Shown here: one piece after another, positions 41,589 through 49,509 of the stretch
Position numbering within the stretch: the stretch's first letter is position 1
Layout of the letters: each line of letters begins with the position of its first letter
Source of the DNA: Clostridia bacterium
Lineage (GTDB): Bacteria > Bacillota > Clostridia > Oscillospirales > CAG-272
NCBI GenBank assembly: GCA_017622085.1
Contig: JAGARU010000010.1
Span: 1 to 58,230, forward strand
DNA length: 58,230 nucleotides
Direction: 5' to 3'
Notes under the pieces: generated by a model
The model's database searches: none
What the model saw: only the letters and a program-made list of their open reading frames with translations
What the model was told of the DNA's origin: nothing
Program-made: the position numbers and the translations under genes

Positions 41589-41632
41589 AAAATCCCCCGG
41601 CCACGGATAACCTGTGGCCGGGGGATTTTTCT
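41587..41632. terminator. Bidirectional terminator
   Basis: AAAAATCCCCCGGCCAC / GTGGCCGGGGGATTTTT, very stable, between convergent genes. Confidence 0.95.
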
Positions 41633-41644
41633 GCGAAAGGATTC

Positions 41645-42952
41645 TCAGAACCGCATGGTCCAGCTTTGGTAGCGGAGGCGGTCGGAGAGGTAACGATCCA
41701 TGAAGGAGTCGCTATGCTGCCACGTGCCGCGGAAGTTGGAGTCGCGCACCTCAGGCAAAAGATCAAGACAAGGCAGCTGGGGGGCGGGGGTCAGGGTAAC
41801 CGCCTCCTCGCCGGAGAGAACGGACAGAGCGGCAATGAGCCAATCGCGGGGGCCAATGGCGGTCTCTCCTACCCGGATCTCCTCAGGCAAGAAGCCGTCG
41901 CCGATCTGGGTGGCCGATGCACGGATGGCCTCGGCGGTTACGGTAATGGGTGCGGCAATACCCTTGGGGGCGGAGAGGAATCCGTACACGTCGCCGCAGG
42001 TATGGCTGGGCTTGCCCAGCAGTAGGTCGCGGCAGGCAAGCATCAGATCCGACAGGGACAGGGAGCAAGGGATCTTAACGGGGAAGAAATTCTCGGCCAG
42101 CTGAGCACGGATGGCAGGCAGGTCGGCCGCGGTCACGGTGCGGGCGGGAGCTTTCTCAAGCTCGGCGGTGATCTCCTCGTAGGTGGTGATGCGGAAGCGG
42201 GGATCCGCCTTGACCAAGCGGATCAGGGTGCGGAGATTCTTATAAAAATGCTGAGTCTCCGCCTCGGAGCGGCGCTTGCACATTTTCCACTGGCCAAAGG
42301 GAACCAGATTTTCCTTATGATAATTCACTTGATCCCAGAACTCGGAGTAACGCGCCATATTGGGATGGGTATAAAGCACGGAGCGCTTGCGCTGTGCCAG
42401 GCGGTCCAGAAGGCGGCGGATGTCCTCTTCCTCCCCGTGCATGATGCTTTCCATCGCATCCACGTAGGCAATGTGGTAAATATTGCAATAGTAGGAGCCG
42501 GAGCCGTCCAAGGGATCGCAGAAGGTATCGGCATAGATCGGAATGCCCATTTTGGCATAGGCATACATGGCGGCGTAGGACTTTTGGTTTCCGGGAGGAA
42601 CGGCGGCATAAATGCGCCTTGCACCCATGGTATCCTTAATGTAGTCAATCGCCAGACTTTCCTCCTTGATTACCCGGGCAATGGCCTCGTTTGCGTCCTC
42701 GATATCCGTATACTCGTTAATCATAGGATGGAGGGTGTGGCCATAGGTATGGGAATCGATCTCGTGGTGGGAGAGCGCCTCAATCACGTCTTCTCTGCCC
42801 CACTCCTTCATGTGCTTGGCCAAGAGGCCAACCAGACAAAAGCATCCGCGAACGCCCTCCTCATGAAAGAGATTGGCCTCCTCAAGAATCGTATCCATGG
42901 ACTCCTTTGAGGTGAAGTCCTCCGTGTCAAAAGAAAAAATAAGATCAGTCAT
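41645..42952 (-). CDS. Polysaccharide deacetylase family protein
   Basis: 435 residues. The N-terminal NodB-type domain shows L-I-F-S-F-D-T-E-D-F (metal aspartates near residues 9-11) and EIDSHTYGHTLHPM with the two ligand histidines; Y-A-A-V-P-P-G and S-V-L-Y-T-H-P-N-M are later barrel motifs. It is predicted to remove acetyl groups from a glycan or a similar amide. There is no signal peptide, so a cytosolic substrate is likely. The start at 42952 overlaps the TRIC gene stop (ATGA); a longer frame to 43096 has no support. The C-terminal 170 residues are a separate domain I cannot name. Confidence 0.85.
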   Translation of the reverse strand: MTDLIFSFDTEDFTSKESMDTILEEANLFHEEGVRGCFCLVGLLAKHMKEWGREDVIEALSHHEIDSHTYGHTLHPMINEYTDIEDANEAIARVIKEESLAIDYIKDTMGARRIYAAVPPGNQKSYAAMYAYAKMGIPIYADTFCDPLDGSGSYYCNIYHIAYVDAMESIMHGEEEDIRRLLDRLAQRKRSVLYTHPNMARYSEFWDQVNYHKENLVPFGQWKMCKRRSEAETQHFYKNLRTLIRLVKADPRFRITTYEEITAELEKAPARTVTAADLPAIRAQLAENFFPVKIPCSLSLSDLMLACRDLLLGKPSHTCGDVYGFLSAPKGIAAPITVTAEAIRASATQIGDGFLPEEIRVGETAIGPRDWLIAALSVLSGEEAVTLTPAPQLPCLDLLPEVRDSNFRGTWQHSDSFMDRYLSDRLRYQSWTMRF

Positions 42953-43602
42953 TTCAGTTCTCCTTCCGTACTGAAGTCCTTGGCTCTCGGCAAATTCCAC
43001 TTGAAGTGAGCGGCTAAGATACGGAGGACAAAGACCACCGCTGCGCCCACGATCATGGCGTAGAGAGAGCCGATCCAAGGCCATAAAATCACGCAAGCCA
43101 CCGCACCCGAAAGGGATGCGCAGGCGTAAATGTGCTTAACGAAAATATAGGGGGTGTTGCCGGCCAGAATGTCTCGCAGAACGCCGCCGCCCACGCCGGT
43201 GATCACACCAACGAAGAGGAGCAGGAACATTCCGTGATTCCATGCCGTTTCGCTGGCGGCAAAAATACCCATAACGGTAAAAATGGCCAAGCCGAGAGAG
43301 TCCATAAAGAACAAAATGGCATCATAAAACTTATGGGTGCGGGACAAAAAACGGCGCACAAAGGGGAAAAAGATCACAAGGGAGGTACACACCGCCACGA
43401 TGGCGTAAATGGAATTCCGGAAGGTATTGGGGGGCGTGTTGCCCAGCACCAGATCCCGGATGATGCCCCCGCCTACGGCGGTGGTCAGACCGAGAATTAC
43501 GACGCCCAAAACGTCCATGTGCTTTTTAATTGCCGTCATGGCGCCCGAAACCGCGAAGGCAACGGTGCCGATGATCTCTAAAATGAAAACAAAGGTATCC
43601 AA
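42949..43602 (-). CDS. Trimeric intracellular cation channel family (UPF0126) membrane protein
   Basis: 217 residues with seven hydrophobic segments, made of two UPF0126 repeats. Each repeat has the glycine-rich motif G-G-G-I/V-I/L-R-D-L/I (VGGGIIRDLVLGNTPP and VGGGVLRDILAGNTPYIF). Bacterial homologues form trimeric cation channels. The TTG at 43602 is chosen for AAGGAG six bases upstream. Translationally coupled (4-bp overlap) to the deacetylase gene; why these two are paired is unknown. Confidence 0.9.
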   Translation of the reverse strand: MDTFVFILEIIGTVAFAVSGAMTAIKKHMDVLGVVILGLTTAVGGGIIRDLVLGNTPPNTFRNSIYAIVAVCTSLVIFFPFVRRFLSRTHKFYDAILFFMDSLGLAIFTVMGIFAASETAWNHGMFLLLFVGVITGVGGGVLRDILAGNTPYIFVKHIYACASLSGAVACVILWPWIGSLYAMIVGAAVVFVLRILAAHFKWNLPRAKDFSTEGELK

Positions 43603-43627
43603 AGTACACTCCTTGATCAAAAAAGTC

Positions 43628-43668
43628 GGTAAAATCGCCTTGAGGAACCCTCAAGGCGATGATTTTAC
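43628..43668 (-). terminator. Hairpin after the ABC operon
   Basis: On minus ATCGCCTTGAGG / CCTCAAGGCGAT, GTT loop, T-rich tail TTTACC. Confidence 0.75.
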
Positions 43669-44588
43669 GTAGGTTCTGCCGTCTGCTCGTCGAAAACGTA
43701 GAGGTAGTAATCCTCAAGGCCGGGGGCAACGGAGATTGCGTCGGTGGTAGGGGCCGTTTCCGCCAAGACGCGGAGAGATACCGTATCCGAGTTCTCGTTT
43801 TTGGCGATGCTGGTCACGCGGTAGCGGCGCTGAAGTTCTCCCACCTGCTCCTCGGGAACAGAGATGCTCCACACCTTGCCGTTGATTTTTTTCGTCAGCT
43901 CGGCGGGAGATGCCTGATCCACGATCACGCCCTTTTTGAGGATGATGGCCTCTTTCGCGATGTACTCCACGTCGGGCACCAAGTGGGTGGCGATAATGAC
44001 GATCTTATTGAAGGCAATTTTTGATATGTAATTGCGGATGGCAATGCGCTGCTTGGGATCAAGGCCGGCGGTGGGCTCATCCAGGATCAGAATAGAGGGA
44101 TCGCCCAAAACGGCCTGCGCCAGCGCCAGGCGCTGCCTCATACCGCCGGACAGAGCGCCAATGCGTCGGTCAGCCACGTCCCAGAGCTCGACGGCCTCTA
44201 AGACCTCTCGGATCTGGTTGGCAAGGAAGGCCTTGCGTTCCTTACCCTTTAAGTCAGGGGCCATGTCCTTTAATGCGGCCATGTACCACAAAAAGCGTTC
44301 CACCGTAAAGGACGCATACATACCGGGGTATTGGGGCATAAAGCCCAGCTCCCGACGGAAGCGGACACCCATTTCCCTTACGTCCTCGGCGGGCCCGCCG
44401 TCCTTGCTGTAGGTAATCTTACCGGTGTCAGCGGCAAGATTATCCGTAATAATGTTCATAAGTGTGGATTTTCCGGAGCCGTTGGGCCCTAAAAGCGCAT
44501 AAATGCCGGGCTCAAGGGAAGCGGTAAAATCGGTTAAGGCACGGTTGGTGCCATAGCTTTTGGAGACATGGTCAATGGTTAACAGCAT
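43665..44588 (-). CDS. ABC transporter ATP-binding protein
   Basis: 307 residues. Walker A GPNGSGKST (34-42), signature ALSGGMRQRLALAQAV, Walker B ILILDEPTAGLD, H-loop IIATHLV; a C-terminal extension of about 85 residues follows the core. The Q-loop region carries FMPQYPGMYASFTVERFLWY. It powers the permease encoded directly upstream, whose stop overlaps its ATG (TAATG). Subfamily is that of the drug/lantibiotic-immunity and Cu-type (NatA-like) exporters; the cargo is not known. Confidence 0.94.
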   Translation of the reverse strand: MLLTIDHVSKSYGTNRALTDFTASLEPGIYALLGPNGSGKSTLMNIITDNLAADTGKITYSKDGGPAEDVREMGVRFRRELGFMPQYPGMYASFTVERFLWYMAALKDMAPDLKGKERKAFLANQIREVLEAVELWDVADRRIGALSGGMRQRLALAQAVLGDPSILILDEPTAGLDPKQRIAIRNYISKIAFNKIVIIATHLVPDVEYIAKEAIILKKGVIVDQASPAELTKKINGKVWSISVPEEQVGELQRRYRVTSIAKNENSDTVSLRVLAETAPTTDAISVAPGLEDYYLYVFDEQTAEPT

Positions 44589-46915
44589 TACGCTTTTCCT
44601 CCTTTCCGGATCCTATGGGAGCAAACCAGCGCCAGCACAAGCGTCAGCACGGCGGCCGCCGATAGGAACGTAACAAACCAAACGGGAGAACAGTGCTCCG
44701 TCAAGGAATAGCGGAACAGCGCGTCCGTGTTTTGCAGCATGGTCAGATCTACCCGCGAGGCGATACCCACACCTGTAGCAGATGCAAAATGGGGCACCAC
44801 CAGAAGGACGGTCACAATAGCATAAGTATAAACCGGTCTCTTTACCAAAAAGGCGATAAAGAAGCACAAAACCGAAAGAATCCACACGCCAACAAGGCTT
44901 GCAAGCTCTGTCAAAACGGTATAGGTGGCAATTGTCAAGTTGACGGGGGCGCCCTCATAAAGCGACAGGCTGACAAGAGGTTCGTGCAGCGCGGGTAATT
45001 CCATTGTAGCAGAGAAATACCAAAAGTCAATAGCAGAAAATGCACACCACGCAAGGGTGACCGTACCAAGGCACAGGGTAAGCTTGCGCCAAAGCAAGAC
45101 AAGGCGACCTTTGGGGGCGGTGCGAACGAGAACGATGGCCGCAGACCCGTTGGCGGAGAACTCATTTTCAATAAGATAAAAATAACAGCTGAACAAAGCG
45201 ACAAACAAGATCAACAGCCAATCTACCCCACGGGATCGATACCAATTATAGCCTGTTTCGTACACAAAGCTACCGATAATTCCCTGCGAAGCCAGCTTGT
45301 ACAGATGCCGAGCGGACGGCAAGAGCAAATGAAGGCCGTTTAGCTTACCGGAGGCGGTACTGTATTGCTTTAAGTATTTATTAAACTCCCGCTCGGTGAT
45401 CTCATCGTTTGCGTAACGTTCCTCCATGGTATCGTACAAGTTTACAATGTCTCGGCATTCCCTTTCATCGGACAGAAGGGATTGGTATTTTTCCTCCGTG
45501 TATGGGCCTCCGATTTCCGTCAGGTACGCCTTATAGTTTCTCTCCGAGGCGGATTCTACGTAAGACGAATAATAGTCCTTCGATTGATGGGCGGAAACAA
45601 GAAGGAGCACCGCCAGCACAACGTACAGAATACGGCATTTATAGGCCTCGTGAGCCATTAGAGACAGCGAACGCCCGGAGACTTTTTTGACCCGCTCACC
45701 TCGGAGCTCGACCATACGCGCGCGAATCCGACGGGATAGAGCAGAAAAGGGGATGCCCCGTGTGTGACAAACGGCACAAGAAACCAAAAGAGCCACAATT
45801 GCCAGCACAAAGGTCATAACTATAAAGAAATACACTAAAGAAACGGGGAACGAAAACAGATTGACACTACGGTAACGGCCAACAAACTCGCTGGGAACGT
45901 AAACAGAAAACAGATTTAAGTATTTCCATTGCCCTACATCAACCACTTCCAAAGCTTGGAGGAAAAGAGGCACCATAATGACACCTGCGCCCGCCACGTA
46001 ACCAAGAAGCATGTTTTTTAACAGCATGGAAACCACAAAAACAATGGCGGCAAACAAAACAGCGGCAAGAAGCTTGAGGCACAGGGATAAAAGAGCGGCA
46101 CCGCCGATGGTGATAGCATAAGGACAAAGCCGCATGCTCTCAAGGGTCTGAACAGGCACGTGAGGCGAGGACAGACCAATCGACATGCCTACCGATAAAA
46201 GCGTAACGCCGGAAAACAACGCGGCAACAACCGCAGAGGCCGACACGGCGGCCAACAATTTGGCCACGATTGTCGAACCCCTACCGTGGCGGCAAGTGCT
46301 GGCAATGGGGTAAAAGCCGATGCGACGATCGTTCAGCGCGATCATAACGCAAATGGCCAGCATTACGATCATCGCCGGATAATATTCACTCTCATAGGTG
46401 AAATATTGCTCCCAGCCTACTGCTCCCACGTCGTCCAAGGTTACTGCGGCATTCAGGCGAGTATAAATCTCCGACACCTTTTTTTGATAGCGAACGCGGT
46501 AATCGTTCTCGCTGACTCCCATCAAAAGGTAGGTGGGCACCATATTTTCCGACTGGCGGATAATATCGGTCAGCTGCTGATGGTAATTGCTATCGGCTTG
46601 GACTATGGGGAGTACATCCTCAAAATTATTCGTAGCAAAATAATTCCCGTTTCCATACGGAGTAGCCGGAAATTCACCGGCCTCCTCAGCATCTATGGCG
46701 CGCTGATACTCGACCCAAAACTGCTCCGGGTCTGTACGGTACAATGTAAAAATTGCATCTAAAAATTCTTGCTTTTCCGGCGAAACATAGGTGCCCTTTG
46801 TGGCATAATCGGCACAAAGCACGAAATTGACCACCAAAAGAAGAATCATCAACAATTTAAGAAAGGAGGAAGACAAAAGCTTCCTCCATTCGTATGCAGT
46901 TAGCTTTAAAATCAT
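44588..46915 (-). CDS. ABC transporter permease, large
   Basis: 775 residues. About twelve hydrophobic segments in two half-domains: residues 1-370 (IVMLAICVMIALNDRRIG, VSASAVVAALFSGVTLLSVG) and 410-775, each with a large loop between the first two segments, suggesting an internal duplication of an ABC-2 type permease. The start ATG lies 12 bases after the lipoprotein stop with no clear ribosome site, so translation probably depends on the upstream gene. Operon: lipoprotein, permease, ATPase. Substrate unknown. Confidence 0.9.
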   Translation of the reverse strand: MILKLTAYEWRKLLSSSFLKLLMILLLVVNFVLCADYATKGTYVSPEKQEFLDAIFTLYRTDPEQFWVEYQRAIDAEEAGEFPATPYGNGNYFATNNFEDVLPIVQADSNYHQQLTDIIRQSENMVPTYLLMGVSENDYRVRYQKKVSEIYTRLNAAVTLDDVGAVGWEQYFTYESEYYPAMIVMLAICVMIALNDRRIGFYPIASTCRHGRGSTIVAKLLAAVSASAVVAALFSGVTLLSVGMSIGLSSPHVPVQTLESMRLCPYAITIGGAALLSLCLKLLAAVLFAAIVFVVSMLLKNMLLGYVAGAGVIMVPLFLQALEVVDVGQWKYLNLFSVYVPSEFVGRYRSVNLFSFPVSLVYFFIVMTFVLAIVALLVSCAVCHTRGIPFSALSRRIRARMVELRGERVKKVSGRSLSLMAHEAYKCRILYVVLAVLLLVSAHQSKDYYSSYVESASERNYKAYLTEIGGPYTEEKYQSLLSDERECRDIVNLYDTMEERYANDEITEREFNKYLKQYSTASGKLNGLHLLLPSARHLYKLASQGIIGSFVYETGYNWYRSRGVDWLLILFVALFSCYFYLIENEFSANGSAAIVLVRTAPKGRLVLLWRKLTLCLGTVTLAWCAFSAIDFWYFSATMELPALHEPLVSLSLYEGAPVNLTIATYTVLTELASLVGVWILSVLCFFIAFLVKRPVYTYAIVTVLLVVPHFASATGVGIASRVDLTMLQNTDALFRYSLTEHCSPVWFVTFLSAAAVLTLVLALVCSHRIRKGGKA

Positions 46916-46927
46916 CTTTGTTCACCA

Positions 46928-48085
46928 TCAAGAAGGAATTTCTTTGATTTCAAGCGTTTCAAGATCGATACAAACAAGCACGGTTTCTCCTGTCGTATGA
47001 TCGGTTTTATTGCAGAGTAGATAACTATCTGTAGGGAACACAAGAGACATGAATATAGGCTCTTTCTGCCAGTTGTAAATCTCGCGCCGTTCCCCGGTTT
47101 CTACGTCGTACTCATAAAGAATGTCATACACATCCATTGAAGAGGATCTCACATTCTCGGCGGACACGTAATAGACTTTACCGTTGCAGCTCATACCGGC
47201 TCTAAAGCCTCCGAAAAGAATTTCTTCCTCCCCTTCACCATCGATTCGAATTCTACACAAGCTTTCGGCAGCGAGAGGATGCTGCTCCGACGTGGGATAA
47301 TACTCTGTATGGTCCGAGTAATAAATATAGTCTCCGTAGCAGAAAACTCCTGCAAAAGAGGAGATCGCCCCCTCTTTATGGCATGTATGATCGGTAAAGT
47401 CCAGCGCACAGGAATAAAGGCCGGAGCCGTCCGTATAATACAGGCGATCTCTATGGATCGTTTGGATCTGGTAAAGTCGAGCCTCCGGATTTTCCATGGT
47501 AGCAAATCCAGTGCCGTCCGTGCCAATGCGATGGATCATATAACCGTTTTCGCCAGCATTTGTAGTATAAAACAGGGTATCACCGTACAAATACATGTCC
47601 CGAATGGAATCTGCAATACCCTCTTGGATCACGGTCATTTTATTAGCAACCACGTCGTAAGAGAAGATGCGATTGTAATATTCAAATCTTATCATAGGAT
47701 CATCGATCGGACTTCGATACTGGCCATGAGCCAAAACCACGGGAGTACCTCCGTTTGCGGCCGTTGCCGCAGGGTCGATCAAAATTCTCTCCAAGAATAT
47801 ATTTTGGGTAGAAAACGGATTTTCCTCCTGATTTGCCAACGTATCCGCATAAAGAGGAAGACCCTTCTCCTGCAAATTGTCCAAAATCTGGAATCGCACC
47901 TCAAAGTCTCTCTGTTCTTCGAGATAAATGCGATAAATATATACGGAATCATGTGCAAATCCACTTATAGCAAGTGGTCTACTCTGTACACAAACAGGTG
48001 GAATCTCCTCTTTTCCGCATCCGCTGAGGCACAGCATAAGGATGCAGAGCATCCATACTACGATAGATATAATTTTTTTACTCAT
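46928..48085 (-). CDS. Lipoprotein with beta-propeller-like repeats, linked to ABC transporter
   Basis: 385 residues. The start at 48085 has AAAGGA; a longer frame to 48196 overlaps the promoter. Signal peptide with lipobox L-S-G-C near residue 21. The body has repeated Y-x-Y-D/Y-G-D-T/Y-I/L-Y-Y units (MYLYGDTLFYTTNAGENGY, RLYYTDGSGLYSCALD, VFCYGDYIYYSDHT), like DUF5050 propellers. It is the first gene of the three-gene ABC operon, and could be the extracellular sensing or binding part. Function unknown. Confidence 0.85.
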   Translation of the reverse strand: MSKKIISIVVWMLCILMLCLSGCGKEEIPPVCVQSRPLAISGFAHDSVYIYRIYLEEQRDFEVRFQILDNLQEKGLPLYADTLANQEENPFSTQNIFLERILIDPAATAANGGTPVVLAHGQYRSPIDDPMIRFEYYNRIFSYDVVANKMTVIQEGIADSIRDMYLYGDTLFYTTNAGENGYMIHRIGTDGTGFATMENPEARLYQIQTIHRDRLYYTDGSGLYSCALDFTDHTCHKEGAISSFAGVFCYGDYIYYSDHTEYYPTSEQHPLAAESLCRIRIDGEGEEEILFGGFRAGMSCNGKVYYVSAENVRSSSMDVYDILYEYDVETGERREIYNWQKEPIFMSLVFPTDSYLLCNKTDHTTGETVLVCIDLETLEIKEIPS

Positions 48086-48146
48086 ATGCATTTCCTTTCC
48101 GGGAAAGCCCCTTTGCTTATATATGTCGTACAACTTCCTTTGCATT

Positions 48147-48175
48147 ATTATACCACAGCAAGATATATCTGTCAA
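48147..48175 (-). promoter_or_regulatory. Promoter of the lipoprotein-ABC operon
   Basis: On minus: TTGACA, 17 bp, TATAAT with TGG before it; perfect consensus plus extended -10. Confidence 0.92.
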
Positions 48176-48189
48176 TAACACAAAAAACA

Positions 48190-48206
48190 AAAGCAAACAT
48201 TGCTTA
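48190..48206 (-). terminator. Short terminator-like hairpin after ansA
   Basis: On minus AAGCAA / TTGCTT followed by TTGTTTTTTG. Short stem, so uncertain. Confidence 0.45.
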
Positions 48207-48250
48207 TTTTTGTGGAATTTGCCAAAAACTTAGGGCAACAATACGACACT

Positions 48251-49258
48251 TTATCGGGTCAGCTCGCCGCGGAGGTCGGTCTCCATTTTTTGCTTGATCA
48301 CGTCGGTATCGTAGCCGCGGCTGAACAGATAGTAGAGCTTGGCGACGGCGGCCTCCGTTGTCATGTCGTAGCCGCTGACTGCACCGGCTTCCTTTAAAGG
48401 AGAGCTGGTGGCGTAGGTGCCAAGTGTCACCGTGCCCTCCGGGCACTGAGAGCAGACCGCAAGCACCGTGCCGTGGCGGAAGGCCTTCTTTATAATGGGG
48501 AGCAGGGCCCGGCCGTTGCCCGGGATGTTGCCGGCGCCAAAGGTCTCGATAACGATGCCCTTTAACTGCTCCGTCATGATGGATTCAAACAGATCAAACT
48601 GGATGCCGGGAAAAACCTTGATGACGCCAATGGGTACGTGCTCAAAGGGCTGTACCCGAAAATCTCCCTCGGGCGGGGTACGGAGAAGCGCCTCGCTATA
48701 GCGGATCTCAATGCCTGCGTCTGCCAAATAGGGGGCGTTGGGTGAGCGGAAGGCCAGCATGCCATCCGCCGAATATTTGGTGGCGCGGTTGCCGCGAAGC
48801 AGTCGGCCGCCAAAATAAAGGCACACTTCCCTTACCTTGCCCTGGGCGGCGATCAGAAGGGAGGTGATCAGATTATCCCGTCCGTCGCTACGAAGCTCGC
48901 AGAGGGGGATCTGAGAGCCGGTTAAAATGACGGGCTTGGCTAAGTTCTCCAGCATAAAGGACAGAGCCGACGCGGTGTAGGCCATGGTATCCGTGCCGTG
49001 AAGGATGACAAAGCCGTCGTAGGCGGTGTAACGCTCTCCGATAACGGAGGCAATGCGGTTCCACTCCTCTACCGCCATGTTGGAGGAGTCCAGAAGGGGG
49101 GCCATTTCCAAAAGCTCCCACTCAGGCATGGGGGCGCGGTACAAATCCTCGATATGGGTCAGGGCTGTGGCCAGATAGTTTGCCTTGGGAGCGTAGCCGT
49201 CCTCCGTGCGCGTCATGCCGATGGTGCCGCCGGTGTATATGATACAGATTTTTTTCAT
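48251..49258 (-). CDS. ansA: Type I L-asparaginase
   Basis: 335 residues; hydrolyses asparagine to aspartate and ammonia. Both catalytic threonines are placed: Y-T-G-G-T-I-G-M (residues 8-15) and LHGTDTMAYTASALSF (with the T-D-K-type pair near 91). I-L-T-G-S-Q-I-P and the C-terminal R-G-Y-D-T-D-V-I complete the family. No signal peptide, so it is the cytosolic type I form. Stand-alone gene with a TGG-TATAAT -10. Confidence 0.95.
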   Translation of the reverse strand: MKKICIIYTGGTIGMTRTEDGYAPKANYLATALTHIEDLYRAPMPEWELLEMAPLLDSSNMAVEEWNRIASVIGERYTAYDGFVILHGTDTMAYTASALSFMLENLAKPVILTGSQIPLCELRSDGRDNLITSLLIAAQGKVREVCLYFGGRLLRGNRATKYSADGMLAFRSPNAPYLADAGIEIRYSEALLRTPPEGDFRVQPFEHVPIGVIKVFPGIQFDLFESIMTEQLKGIVIETFGAGNIPGNGRALLPIIKKAFRHGTVLAVCSQCPEGTVTLGTYATSSPLKEAGAVSGYDMTTEAAVAKLYYLFSRGYDTDVIKQKMETDLRGELTR

Positions 49259-49287
49259 AGGGTCCTCCTCCTGTTTTTCTTCCTTTT

Positions 49288-49293
49288 ATTATA
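49288..49293 (-). promoter_or_regulatory. -10 element of ansA
   Basis: On minus TATAAT preceded by TGG; the -35 (TACACA at 17 bp) is poor, so an extended -10 promoter is likely. Confidence 0.55.
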
Positions 49294-49398
49294 CCACGGG
49301 CGGAGGTGTTTGTGTAGGATTTCTTGGAATTTTTGCCGGGCGGGCGTCTATTTTGCTGATTTTGGAAAAATAGGGCTTCTATTTTTCTGAAAAAGTGA

Positions 49399-49427
49399 TT
49401 GAGATGCGGAGTCAAACGTGATATACT
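49399..49427 (+). promoter_or_regulatory. Promoter of the Ca2+ ATPase gene
   Basis: TTGAGA, 17 bp, TATACT. Confidence 0.7.
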
Positions 49428-49509
49428 GTATCACACGCGCAAATCGGGCGGCAGCTTTGCCGACGCTTGCGCCGTTTACGCACATTTCAGTACGGTAAGG
49501 AGGAAAAAT

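Noticed and set aside
42953..43096. N-terminal extension of the polysaccharide deacetylase
   Set aside because: The 48 extra residues are out-of-frame reading of the TRIC gene; the ATG at 42952 has the coupled ATGA overlap.
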